Below are positions 7,948-15,436 of a stretch of 16,038 nt of DNA, piece after piece (position 1 is the first letter of the stretch; each line of letters starts with the position of its first letter). A program made the position numbers and the translations under genes. The notes under the pieces were generated by a model that ran no database searches, had not been told where the DNA came from, and saw only the letters and a list, made by a program, of their open reading frames with translations. This DNA comes from Bacteroidia bacterium (GTDB taxonomy: Bacteria; Bacteroidota; Bacteroidia; Cytophagales; Cyclobacteriaceae), in contig JAENVX010000374.1 in assembly GCA_016650355.1 (NCBI GenBank), positions 1 through 16,038 of the forward strand, written 5' to 3'.

Positions 7948-8543
7948 AACCTGAGAGGCCTATTTCTGTTGCTGCTGATCCCAGTCCGGGCACAGAAAAA
8001 ATCATCTCAACTACTCAACAGGAAAATCCTGTTTCTAAGGATGCACCTAAGTCAGAGATTTCGAAACCCAATCCAAAGGAAAGTGTTCGACCAAAAACAA
8101 CATTGAACCTTGGAAATATTTTAAGGCCATCGCAAAAACTGGAGGAAACTAAACCAGAAGAAAAAAATGGTACTCCAAAGAGCAACCAACCTGTAAGCAA
8201 TGCTCAAGTAAATAAAGCTTGGACTGAATACGCCCTTGAGAGAAAAAGTCAGGTTGCCGAATATCATTTACTCAACCGCGAACTTGAGTTCAGCAACAAC
8301 ACAATAACCATACACCTATCCAACCCAATAGAAGAGCCCTTGCTCTCCGCAATGAAGGGGGACTTGGTTGATTTTTTGCGACAAAAATTAAATAACAATG
8401 CTATTCAGGTGATTGGATTACTCCAGGAATTTGAACAAAAAAAAGTAGCCTATACCAACAAGGACAAATTCGAGCACCTAGCGGAAAAAAATCCTATGTT
8501 GAACGAACTCAAGAGCCGCTTCGGGCTCGATCCCGATTTCTAA
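7938..8543 (+). CDS. dnaX: DnaX tau-specific C-terminal region, in the -1 frame
   Basis: The frame one base behind the gamma-like frame is open from the A10 run to the TAA at 8541-8543 and encodes about 201 residues with no plausible start codon or independent promoter. It is therefore an extension of DnaX and not a separate gene. The first 90 or so residues are a low-complexity Pro/Glu/Lys/Thr-rich linker, as expected between the clamp-loader collar and tau domain. The last 110 (from NKAWTEYALERK to the end LKSRFGLDPDF) form a folded domain of mixed helix and strand that matches the usual C-terminal region of Bacteroidota DnaX. With the shift the protein would be about 568 residues. In well-studied bacteria, tau binds the polymerase and the helicase. 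It ends 16 bp from the convergent DUF3817 gene. Confidence 0.85.
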   Translation: MEVEPERPISVAADPSPGTEKIISTTQQENPVSKDAPKSEISKPNPKESVRPKTTLNLGNILRPSQKLEETKPEEKNGTPKSNQPVSNAQVNKAWTEYALERKSQVAEYHLLNRELEFSNNTITIHLSNPIEEPLLSAMKGDLVDFLRQKLNNNAIQVIGLLQEFEQKKVAYTNKDKFEHLAEKNPMLNELKSRFGLDPDF

Positions 8544-8559
8544 ACTGGAAATAGTAAAC

Positions 8560-8880
8560 TCATGAGGTCTTTACAATTTCGCCAAGCAATTGCTTCTCCC
8601 TCCTCTTCCAGGATGCATCTAGAACAAATGTGCCAATGGGTATGAGTGAAGCAGCCAATGCCACGCCAACAGAAAACCAATTCCACTGCATGGCCTTTAT
8701 AGCAAGGAGCACGGCTGCGATATAGGCGATGAACAAAATTCCATGTAACCAGCCTACCACCTTCACTGCGAGCGGCCATCCAAAATAATATTTTAACGGC
8801 ATGGCAATTAACAACAACACCAAAAACGAAATTCCTTCGGTAATTCCGGTAAGTCTTAGATAAACTATTCTATTTTTCAT
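8560..8880 (-). CDS. DUF3817 family membrane protein
   Basis: A 106-residue protein with a short basic N-terminus and three hydrophobic segments (about residues 13-34, 37-60 and 68-89), ending in a charged tail (WKRREKQLLGEI). The opening pattern RLTGITEGISFLVLLLIAMPLKY and the central GWLHGILFIAY are typical of the DUF3817 (YdzA-like) family of small integral membrane proteins, whose function is unknown. Genes of this family are often found alone. Here it is convergent with dnaX and lies downstream, on the same strand, of the HmuY-like gene, but the strong hairpin at 8898-8932 should stop transcripts coming from there. It probably has its own promoter between the hairpin and its ATG, although no consensus box stands out. 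Confidence 0.85.
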   Translation of the reverse strand: MKNRIVYLRLTGITEGISFLVLLLIAMPLKYYFGWPLAVKVVGWLHGILFIAYIAAVLLAIKAMQWNWFSVGVALAASLIPIGTFVLDASWKRREKQLLGEIVKTS

Positions 8881-8897
8881 TTCTAATTGGATACAAT

Positions 8898-8932
8898 AAA
8901 AAATGCCCGGGATGGAAGCTACCCGGGCATTT
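8898..8932 (-). terminator. Intrinsic terminator of the hmu-like operon
   Basis: A perfect 11-bp inverted repeat (8901-8911 with 8922-8932; AAATGCCCGGG and its complement) encloses a 10-base loop. Read on the minus strand it is followed by a T-rich tract (complement of the A run at 8898-8903). It sits just after the stop codon of the HmuY-like gene and before the DUF3817 gene, so it closes the receptor-lipoprotein operon. The GC-rich stem stands out from the AT-rich surroundings. Confidence 0.88.
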
Positions 8933-8945
8933 CCATTCTCAAATT

Positions 8946-9599
8946 CTATTTAAAGCTTTTAGTATCGTTTGGTTGGTAGACATACCGGAATGAATAGTAT
9001 CGCGCTGGTTCGTTTCCTGTTGGGCTGGATGGAGCATCTTTATAGTAACTTAGAATCTCCATTTTAGCATACCGGTTATCAGCAGTTTTGACTACAATGA
9101 TTTTCCCTGCTATAGGTTTGATAATCGTGGGCGTACCTGGTGCTCCTCCAGTTGCTGTGTACCATCCATTTCCTGAGCCTGTTGGAATCGCATATTTAAC
9201 CGTTGCATTCTTATCATCTGATTTATATCCATCTGTAGGTCCATCATTTAGTTCATCAAATATCCCGCTTACAATTTGCACCACTGAAGTTCCTGGTCCA
9301 CTCGTTGGACTATTGACAATGATTGTCGTTCCTCTAAATCCAAGATCCCATTTGTTTGTTGCACTGTCAGTATTCGCAACAGCTGCACCCGTTTTAAAAC
9401 TGAAGAGGGCGAACTTACCTGTGGTTCCTATCGGTGCACCCGTATTAGGATCAAAACCAGTTGAGGGATCTGCCGCCAGGTTTGATATGGTTGTTGACAC
9501 AACTGGATCTGGTGTTGGGTCATCTTCCTTGCAAGCGTTAAATGTAAAGGCCGCAAAGGCTAACAAAAGAAAAGATAAGAGTGATTTAATTTTAGTCAT
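8946..9599 (-). CDS. HmuY-like lipoprotein, possible heme-binding protein
   Basis: A 217-residue lipoprotein with a type II signal peptide ending in the lipobox FNAC (Cys23), followed by an acidic Pro/Asp tether. The body shows HmuY-family landmarks: TNKWDLGFRGTTIIVN (about 82-97), DNRYAKMEILSYYKD and, near the end, ARYYSFRYVYQPN. HmuY of Porphyromonas gingivalis takes up heme with two His ligands, and some homologues use Met or mixed pairs. This protein contains no histidine at all, and only one Met besides the initiator (in AKMEIL, which belongs to a conserved strand). Heme binding of the known type is therefore doubtful; it may coordinate differently or bind another ligand. It lies 15 bp after the TonB receptor gene, so the pair form one operon: the lipoprotein presumably hands its ligand to the receptor at the cell surface. 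The family call is good, the ligand is not known. Confidence 0.82.
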   Translation of the reverse strand: MTKIKSLLSFLLLAFAAFTFNACKEDDPTPDPVVSTTISNLAADPSTGFDPNTGAPIGTTGKFALFSFKTGAAVANTDSATNKWDLGFRGTTIIVNSPTSGPGTSVVQIVSGIFDELNDGPTDGYKSDDKNATVKYAIPTGSGNGWYTATGGAPGTPTIIKPIAGKIIVVKTADNRYAKMEILSYYKDAPSSPTGNEPARYYSFRYVYQPNDTKSFK

Positions 9600-9614
9600 A
9601 GTAATCGAGATATA

Positions 9615-11813
9615 TTATGGTTTAACATTATTTTTCGAAAAATTGTAACTCACGCTGCCATAAATTAAGCGCCCTGGTAGGTTAGGAATATAAATTGGTT
9701 CAGTATAATTAAGCAGGTTATCAACGCCAACTTGAAACCGCAGTCCACAGTTCAAAGATTTAGCAACCGACAAATTCACCAACGCATACGCCTTAACAAA
9801 ATCATCGTGCACGTCAAGAATAGAGTTGCTGTTACGGTCGGAAGGTGGGATAGCTTCGCCCTGGATATTTCCACGGATATCACCAACTCCATATTTGCCG
9901 CGATAAATTACTCGCGCACTCGCTTCCCATTTTGTAACAGGGTGTTTATAAAATATCTTGATATTTCCTGTATTACGTGATCGATTATACAACCCATAAT
10001 ATTCGCCTGGCTGTAATCGCTTAGTAACAAGTGTATTCGGATCGCGATAGTACACGTCTCCACTTTTTACTGCCTCTGCAACATTTTTATCCTTCGCATA
10101 GAGCAACTGATAGCCAACTGAACCTGTAAAATATTTTGTGAATGGATAACTTAAGTTAGACTCTATGCCCGTTGTGAAAGCCCTATTGATATTGCGATAG
10201 GTGTATATACTTTGACCCGAAGTAGTCAACGCGACCGCCTGAGTCTCAATCAGGTTATTGATTGAATTATAAAATCCATTTAGGTCAAGATTAAGAGACG
10301 GCAGTAATTCTACTTTTCCGCCAGCATTAATTGCAAGTGAACGTTCTGGCTGAAGTTTTTCTCTTATAACTGCACTGTAGTCATTAGGAATCTGTCCCTG
10401 AGCTACTAAGTCATAAAATCGGTCTTTAAAAACTTCCGTCCCAAAAACTGAATATCCTCCTGCGGCAGCATTAGTAAAATTATTATACAATTGTCTAAAA
10501 TCAGGTGATTTAAAACCCCGCCCCATAGACAATTTTAATGATGCTCTCTTGTTTATTTCAAATCTTGTAGAAAACTTCGGACTAAATTGTGAGCCGTATA
10601 TACTATTATGATCAAATCTTCCCCCTGCTATTATAGATAATTTCTCCATTGGCAACCATTCATACTGGGTAAACCCATAGTTGGTCCATTGACTACGTAC
10701 AATAATATCATCATAGCGTGCACTCTGCACAGACTCCCCCACGTGACCTGCTCCCATAGTAACAATATTTTTGTCGTCAAAAAAATATTCTGCATTTAAT
10801 TCAGGTCTATAAAAGGATTGCTTAAAGTCATCGTGATAATAGGCAGAGCCATCAGTATCTAAATTCAGATTGGTTTCAGTTTGATAATATGTGGAATAAA
10901 ATCGTCCGATTACTTTAAACTTATCGGAGAACCGATGGGTCAGCACTGGATTTATATTCCAATCATTAACTTCTCCAAGGCCAGAAGTTTTTATTTGTTC
11001 GTTCGTTGACGTCACTTCAAAATTAAACCGTTGGTTTTCGTTGAAGTGCCGGCCTGCTACACTAAGATCTGTTTTGGACCCTAGTTTATAAGTGACCTTT
11101 GTTGTGAAGGTTTGATTGGCGAACGGTGAAACGGTCATGCCAAAATTCTCTGGCGAGAGATCGTATCCATCGGTGCTGTATCTATTTGCAAAGACATAGA
11201 CACCCAACTTGTTTTTAGTAAGACTTATATCGCCAGAAAGGTCAACGGTATTATTTGTACCATACCTAGATGAAAAGTTTCCGTTCATTCCTGCTTGTGG
11301 GCGATCCGTTATTATGTTGATCACACCTGCAAGGGCATCGGAACCGTATAAACTTGAAGAAGGACCTTTAACTATCTCAATTTGTTTGATGTTGCCAACA
11401 GTAATCCGGCTTAGCTCAAGCGAACCGGTATATCGTCCAATGATTGGCTCTCCATCAATTAGGATGAGGGTATAATCCGGATTAAACCCTTGCAATTGAA
11501 TTCCGTTTCCCTGACCATTTACTTGTGGTACGATGACAAGACCCGTCTGTTCCGTAAGCACATCATTCAATCTCAAAGAGCCCATTGACTTGATCTGCAT
11601 TTTCGGAACCAAAAAAACCGGCATTGGCAACGCACCCATAGTTCGCTCGTTGCGTGTTGCTGTTACAATCAATTCCTCCAATTGTTTAGTCTGAAGTGAA
11701 TCCTCCACAATTGGTGCCTGACCAAATACATACATTGGAACTAGCAGCAACGCACTCAAGAAATACTTAATTGATAGATTGTCTAAAATCACGGTGGCAA
11801 AGATTGGCATCAT
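9615..11813 (-). CDS. TonB-dependent outer-membrane receptor, HmuR-like
   Basis: A 732-residue TonB-dependent transporter. The N-terminus (about residues 14-32) is a signal peptide, cleaved near VFGQA. A TonB-box-like LEELIVTATR (45-54) follows, then the plug domain with LNDVLTEQTGLVIVPQV, IQLQGFNPDYTLILIDGEPI (105-124) and the conserved VKGPSSSLYGSDALAGVINII (148-168). The remainder is a 22-strand-type beta barrel ending in LPGRLIYGSVSYNFSKN. Two adjacent ATG codons (11813 and 11810) are possible starts. The following HmuY-like gene and the divergent AraC regulator suggest a role in heme or related ligand import, energised by TonB-ExbBD encoded elsewhere. In P. gingivalis hmuY precedes hmuR; here the receptor comes first. 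There is no carboxypeptidase-like N-terminal extension and no SusD partner, so this is not a SusCD glycan system. Substrate is inferred from context only. Confidence 0.93.
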   Translation of the reverse strand: MMPIFATVILDNLSIKYFLSALLLVPMYVFGQAPIVEDSLQTKQLEELIVTATRNERTMGALPMPVFLVPKMQIKSMGSLRLNDVLTEQTGLVIVPQVNGQGNGIQLQGFNPDYTLILIDGEPIIGRYTGSLELSRITVGNIKQIEIVKGPSSSLYGSDALAGVINIITDRPQAGMNGNFSSRYGTNNTVDLSGDISLTKNKLGVYVFANRYSTDGYDLSPENFGMTVSPFANQTFTTKVTYKLGSKTDLSVAGRHFNENQRFNFEVTSTNEQIKTSGLGEVNDWNINPVLTHRFSDKFKVIGRFYSTYYQTETNLNLDTDGSAYYHDDFKQSFYRPELNAEYFFDDKNIVTMGAGHVGESVQSARYDDIIVRSQWTNYGFTQYEWLPMEKLSIIAGGRFDHNSIYGSQFSPKFSTRFEINKRASLKLSMGRGFKSPDFRQLYNNFTNAAAGGYSVFGTEVFKDRFYDLVAQGQIPNDYSAVIREKLQPERSLAINAGGKVELLPSLNLDLNGFYNSINNLIETQAVALTTSGQSIYTYRNINRAFTTGIESNLSYPFTKYFTGSVGYQLLYAKDKNVAEAVKSGDVYYRDPNTLVTKRLQPGEYYGLYNRSRNTGNIKIFYKHPVTKWEASARVIYRGKYGVGDIRGNIQGEAIPPSDRNSNSILDVHDDFVKAYALVNLSVAKSLNCGLRFQVGVDNLLNYTEPIYIPNLPGRLIYGSVSYNFSKNNVKP

Positions 11814-11972
11814 TAGTAATGAAAAATACCCTTGAAAGTATAAATAATGCCTTTTGCTATGTGGTCCATGGTAATTGCAATATTTTGGTATTTTTGAGTG
11901 AAACAGACTGAATTTAGTCGTTCTTAGACATGATTTTTGTCATTAATATTTAATATTAAACCAGTAGTTGCT
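11814..11972. promoter_or_regulatory. Divergent promoter region between the receptor and AraC genes
   Basis: This 159-bp AT-rich gap must hold promoters for both directions. On the plus strand TATTTTTG (11889-11896) fits the Bacteroidota -7 consensus TAnnTTTG, but no good -33 TTTG stands at the right distance. A perfect inverted repeat TTAATATT-T-AATATTAA lies at 11943-11959, 13 bp before the AraC ATG, and could be an operator. On the minus strand I find no clear consensus box. The existence of a control region is safe; the individual elements are tentative. Confidence 0.4.
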
Positions 11973-12866
11973 ATGTCACCTGAAGAAAATACCGATAAAA
12001 GTGGTTTTATGTCTCTACTTATTAAGGAAGATTTATCCTTACAAATTGTTGAGAATAGCAGTGCCGAGGAAGTTACCCACGAGAGCCTGGTCAACCGGAA
12101 TATCATACATTTCTATTTCTGCCTTCAGGGCTCGGCCGTCTTTGGTTTTGGTCCTCACTATAGCCGGCACATTGAGAAGCAACGAAACTACTTTTTTTAC
12201 AATCCGGAAAATGACTTACCATTTCAGTTAAGGCTTGCACCCGAAACAAGGATTGTTGCACTCTCCATCACGCTCGAAAGTCTTCACAAACTATTTACCC
12301 ATGATGCCTTACCTTTTCTAAAACCTGAAAACGTAAAAACAAAATTTTACGATGAGCGCGAAATACCATCTCATCTTTATGTGATCCTGAATCAAATCTT
12401 TACAGTAAGTCTTAGTGAAAGCGTAGCAAAGCTGTATTATCACGGCAAGGTGCTTGAACTTCTCGCACTTTATTTTTCAGAAAAGAAACCCGATACAGAG
12501 AGTTGCCCATTCTTGAACGATCAGGAGACGGTGCGGAAGATCAAACATGCGAAAGAGTATTTGCTCAAGCACATGGAAACGCCACCAACCTTAAAGGAAC
12601 TGGCGAAACAAGCCGGACTAAATGAATACCAATTAAAAGTTGGCTTCAAGGAAATTTATGGCAATACGGTGTTTGGCTATTTACTGGATCACAAACTAGA
12701 TCATTCTCGAGTACTATTGGATTCAGCCAAATACCAGGTGAACGAAGTTGCCTACCAGATTGGCTATACCAACCCCAGCCATTTTATTGCCTCCTTTAAA
12801 AAGAAATATGGTGTGACCCCAAAAAAATATTTGATGGGCAGGGAAGCGGTGAGTGGTGTCAGGTGA
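11973..12866 (+). CDS. AraC-family transcriptional regulator
   Basis: A 297-residue regulator. The start is taken at ATG 11973; an in-frame TTG at 11937 would add 12 residues that overlap a palindromic AT-rich region and look non-coding. The N-terminal 180 residues form a cupin-like ligand/sensor region (HFYFCLQGSAVFGFGPHYS; NYFFYNPENDLPF). The C-terminal 100 hold the paired helix-turn-helix AraC domain: first HTH about 206-225 (LKELAKQAGLNEYQLKVGFK), second about 255-276 with VNEVAYQIGYTNPSHFIASF and the closing FKKKYGVTPKKYL (275-287). It is divergent from the TonB receptor/HmuY-like operon, the arrangement seen for PchR-like regulators of iron and heme uptake, so it probably controls that operon and perhaps itself. 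The effector is unknown. Confidence 0.92.
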   Translation: MSPEENTDKSGFMSLLIKEDLSLQIVENSSAEEVTHESLVNRNIIHFYFCLQGSAVFGFGPHYSRHIEKQRNYFFYNPENDLPFQLRLAPETRIVALSITLESLHKLFTHDALPFLKPENVKTKFYDEREIPSHLYVILNQIFTVSLSESVAKLYYHGKVLELLALYFSEKKPDTESCPFLNDQETVRKIKHAKEYLLKHMETPPTLKELAKQAGLNEYQLKVGFKEIYGNTVFGYLLDHKLDHSRVLLDSAKYQVNEVAYQIGYTNPSHFIASFKKKYGVTPKKYLMGREAVSGVR

Positions 12867-12930
12867 TCAGTAAAATGTAATCGGTAATCAGCAGTAGATT
12901 TATATACGGACTACTAACCACAGATTACAC

Positions 12931-13110
12931 CTAGTTTCCTTGTGTCGAATTTCTATTTTTTCTTTCTTTCTTAAAACCGTAAGGGCAGTGCCGGCAGCCA
13001 CTCTCGCAGCATGTTCCTCGTTTTAAAAGATAATCTGAAGTGAAAACAAACAAACCCTTCTCGATGTAATAATCGATACCTTCTTGTAGGCTTGATGGCG
13101 GTTCACCCAT
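12931..13110 (-). CDS. Small Cys-rich DUF5522 protein
   Basis: A 59-residue protein starting at ATG 13110 (a GTG two codons earlier is also possible). It contains the DUF5522 signature: DYYIEKGLFVFTSDYLLKRG (13-32) followed by the cysteine cluster Cys34, Cys35, Cys39, Cys42 with His41 in CCESGCRHCPYGF, and a Lys/Arg-rich tail. The Cys/His spacing suggests a bound metal such as zinc or an iron-sulfur cluster, but no function is established for the family. It starts 24 bp after the stop of the BtuB-like receptor on the same strand, so it is probably the second gene of the riboswitch-controlled transcript. The 64-bp gap to the convergent AraC gene holds only short repetitive-looking AT-rich sequence and no terminator that I can see. 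Confidence 0.82.
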   Translation of the reverse strand: MGEPPSSLQEGIDYYIEKGLFVFTSDYLLKRGTCCESGCRHCPYGFKKERKNRNSTQGN

Positions 13111-13134
13111 TTTCACTTCAACGTTTCAACGATA

Positions 13135-15024
13135 TTAAAACTTCAAACTAACTCCAGTATTGAGATTGAATCCAAGCGTATTGTACCCAGTTACCTCACT
13201 ATACTTCTGATTCAAAATATTTTTGGTGTCAAGAAATATTTTAAAATGCTCACTAAATTTATACTCACCATAAAGATCTAAAAGTGTATAAGCTTCGAGT
13301 GTTACAGAATCTGTTGTAAACGTAGTAAGGTTAAAATAGCTATCTTCTCGCTGACCAAATGACTTTAGATTAGCACTTACAAATAGTTTTGGGCTAGCCT
13401 GATAGCTTGCATTGATTCCAAAACAATTTTTTGGCCGTCTGAAAAGATTATTCTCCTTACCACTTCTGTTGGTAACCTCACCCGTAACAAATGCGTAGAA
13501 ACCTCTGATATTAATTTTGTTGTTGACTTTTAAAGATGGCTCAATCTCAACACCAGTATCATTTTGCTGATCAAAGTTTGAATACGTTGGATACTGATAT
13601 ATGATGACATCACTTATTTTCCTCTTAAAGGCAACCGCTCTAATGTCAAACTTTTTGTCGAGCGAAAACCATTGAACCCCTCCCTCCAGGGAATTACTCT
13701 TCTCGGGTCTCAAATCAGGGTTAGCACCAAATTGTCCGTACAGCTGATAAAGAGAAGGTGCTTTGAATCCGGTTGAAAGATTGAAGAATAGTTTGAGTTG
13801 GTTTTGAATCAGGTAAGATGGGTTAAAACTATACGTAAAATTATCTCCGTATTTGGAGTGACTATTATATCGTCCGCCCATCTCCAAAGCAAGCCCTCGG
13901 ATGTTATGAACGAAAAGCGAAAGATATGGACTTGTTATGGTCACCGCGGGATCAACCTCAACGGATGACTGATCCAACATCTGCAAGGATTGTCGACTTA
14001 TGCCCATAAGGAGTTGGAGCACTTTGGCGAGCTCGTAATTGAAAAAGAGCTCCGCCTGATTGAATCGGCCTTTGTATTCACTTTTGCCGTACGTGCCATC
14101 AAAAATACGATCGCTCTTATCGTTTGCGTACATTAGGTTAATCGCTCCTTTAGGTAATGTATATTGAGCACTCGCCCCAAGATTCAACAGCGTTCCATTA
14201 TAGGTATTTAATATATCATCTGTGAATGCACCCGCATCGTACTTTCCATCAAAATCTGAATAGCGGATAAAAGGTTTGATACTCAATGCCACACTTGGCT
14301 TAAATCCTAGATTGGCCTGAAATGAATTTTGAGAAAACCCATCCTTGTCAAAATTACCAGCACCACTTTCATCTTTCGCCTCGCTGATACCTTCCGTTTG
14401 GTTGCGTGTGTAGCCAATGTTATAGTCTAACAATTTTGTGCTTCCATTTATACCAACGCTGCCCTTAAATGTATTGTAGCTTCCATAGCTCAGGGTTGCA
14501 AAAGCACCAACAGGTTTATCACCTCCTTTTTTTGTAATGATATTAATCACCCCTGCAATAGCATCAGTGCCAAATAATGTGGATTGACTTCCCTTTAAAA
14601 TCTCAATGCGCTCAACCTGATCAATGGGCAACAATCGCAAATCAAAAGCGCCACCCGAAATACCGGAAGGATCAGTTACGGGAATACCATCTAATAAAAT
14701 AAGGGTGTACTCATTTTTAGCACCTCGCAAATAAACTGACTTGTCTTTGCCAGGATTACTGTTTGCACCATTAATGATAAGTCCTACTTGTTCATTAAGC
14801 AGTTGTGAAATGTTCTTGCCGGCACTTTGCGCAAGTTGATCTTCATCAATTACAGTGAGCACCTTGCCCGTTTCGCTCTTACTTTTTGGAAACTTGGTTG
14901 CAGTAATCACAACCTCGCTCAGGTTGTACAACTTTACGGAATCTTGCTGGGCATTCGTTTGATTTGGCGCACACCACCAAAAGGCAATTAAAGTTATTGC
15001 CCAGACTTTTTTCTCTTTTTTCAT
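13135..15024 (-). CDS. btuB: TonB-dependent receptor, BtuB-like (cobalamin uptake)
   Basis: A 629-residue outer-membrane transporter. The frame is open up to 15183, but that extension would include the B12 box of the riboswitch. The ATG at 15024 gives a proper signal peptide (MKKEKKVWAITLIAF..., cleavage near NAQ at 24-26). A TonB-box-like LSEVVITATK (35-44) is followed by the plug with SQLLNEQVGLIIN, KSVYLRGAKNEYTLILLDGI (95-114) and ILKGSQSTLFGTDAIAGVINI (142-162). The barrel has FFNLSTGFKAPSLYQLYGQFG midway and ends in GFNLNTGVSLKF, with a terminal Phe as expected for barrel insertion. The size is close to E. coli BtuB (about 600 residues). The strong reason for the B12 assignment is the cobalamin riboswitch 138 bases upstream; the protein alone only shows a TonB receptor. 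It imports cobalamin or cobinamide using TonB energy. Confidence 0.92.
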   Translation of the reverse strand: MKKEKKVWAITLIAFWWCAPNQTNAQQDSVKLYNLSEVVITATKFPKSKSETGKVLTVIDEDQLAQSAGKNISQLLNEQVGLIINGANSNPGKDKSVYLRGAKNEYTLILLDGIPVTDPSGISGGAFDLRLLPIDQVERIEILKGSQSTLFGTDAIAGVINIITKKGGDKPVGAFATLSYGSYNTFKGSVGINGSTKLLDYNIGYTRNQTEGISEAKDESGAGNFDKDGFSQNSFQANLGFKPSVALSIKPFIRYSDFDGKYDAGAFTDDILNTYNGTLLNLGASAQYTLPKGAINLMYANDKSDRIFDGTYGKSEYKGRFNQAELFFNYELAKVLQLLMGISRQSLQMLDQSSVEVDPAVTITSPYLSLFVHNIRGLALEMGGRYNSHSKYGDNFTYSFNPSYLIQNQLKLFFNLSTGFKAPSLYQLYGQFGANPDLRPEKSNSLEGGVQWFSLDKKFDIRAVAFKRKISDVIIYQYPTYSNFDQQNDTGVEIEPSLKVNNKINIRGFYAFVTGEVTNRSGKENNLFRRPKNCFGINASYQASPKLFVSANLKSFGQREDSYFNLTTFTTDSVTLEAYTLLDLYGEYKFSEHFKIFLDTKNILNQKYSEVTGYNTLGFNLNTGVSLKF

Positions 15025-15162
15025 CTTGAAAAAGTTTAAGGTTTTGAAAAAAGAGTAAAAGGCTGAAGATGAAACGATGATGAAGTGTTGTATAAATTCA
15101 ATCACTTTATCAAAAGAATCACAGTCGCTTTTTACCCGAAGCACTGAAATCGTTTTGCATGT

Positions 15163-15358
15163 ACGGCAGGTCTCCTGGCTCATCTGATTTTAATCAACCT
15201 TCCCATCCCGATAGTTATCGGGACAGTGGCTACCGCCTTGGCGGTGATAAAAATTCCTGATAGAATTCAGGATCAGACTTACAGTTGCGGGAACAGCCCC
15301 CGACTTTAACGGGGTTCCCTTTTAATCTTTCACCTTACGATATAAAGTGATAGAACCA
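15163..15358 (-). ncRNA. Cobalamin (B12) riboswitch
   Basis: On the minus strand the leader has the hallmarks of the adenosylcobalamin aptamer in the right order: AAAAGGGAACCCCG (about 15324-15310), GGGGGCTGTTCCCGCAACTG, which includes the conserved core GCAACTGTAAGTC, then CACTG and TGGGAAGG enclosing a variable stem, and the B12 box GCCAGGAGACCTGCC (15179-15165). Variable arms include GAATTC-centred and CCGCCaaGGCGG hairpins and a near-perfect palindrome CCCGATAACTATCGGG (15223-15206). With bound B12 it should reduce expression of the BtuB-like gene. The 138-base segment between aptamer and ATG must hold the expression platform, but I cannot identify a clear terminator, so control may be at translation start. 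Confidence 0.95.
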
Positions 15359-15369
15359 TTATGCGGGAG

Positions 15370-15377
15370 CAAATGTA
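15370..15377 (-). promoter_or_regulatory. Bacteroidota -7 promoter box for the riboswitch transcript
   Basis: On the minus strand TACATTTG matches the Bacteroidota -7 consensus TAnnTTTG exactly. It would start transcription at about 15363, a few bases before the aptamer begins, which is the expected place. A matching -33 TTTG is not evident; an A-run lies in the spacer instead. Confidence 0.5.
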
Positions 15378-15436
15378 GATTTTTTTTTAAATGTATTTCC
15401 TTAACTATCCACTAAATGTCACAGGTGCTTGGTCAG

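Noticed and set aside
8018..8032. Hairpin ACAGGA-AAA-TCCTGT downstream of the dnaX A-run, considered as a frameshift stimulator
   Set aside because: It begins about 80 bases after the slip site; stimulatory structures normally lie within about 10 bases.
9088..9648. Long open frame (186 codons) on the plus strand opposite the HmuY-like gene
   Set aside because: It is the antisense of a well-supported lipoprotein gene, has no recognisable domain, and its residue make-up (Pro/Val/Ser-rich) reflects the Gly/Thr-rich sense strand.
12867..12930. Repetitive-looking stretch with TAATCGG-TAATCAG between the AraC and DUF5522 genes
   Set aside because: Only two imperfect 7-base units can be seen. It may be a remnant of a genome-wide repeat, but the window does not support calling one.
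15025..15162. Upstream extension of the BtuB-like reading frame to 15183
   Set aside because: The extension overlaps the B12 box and puts 53 residues before a good signal peptide; it is riboswitch leader and not coding.
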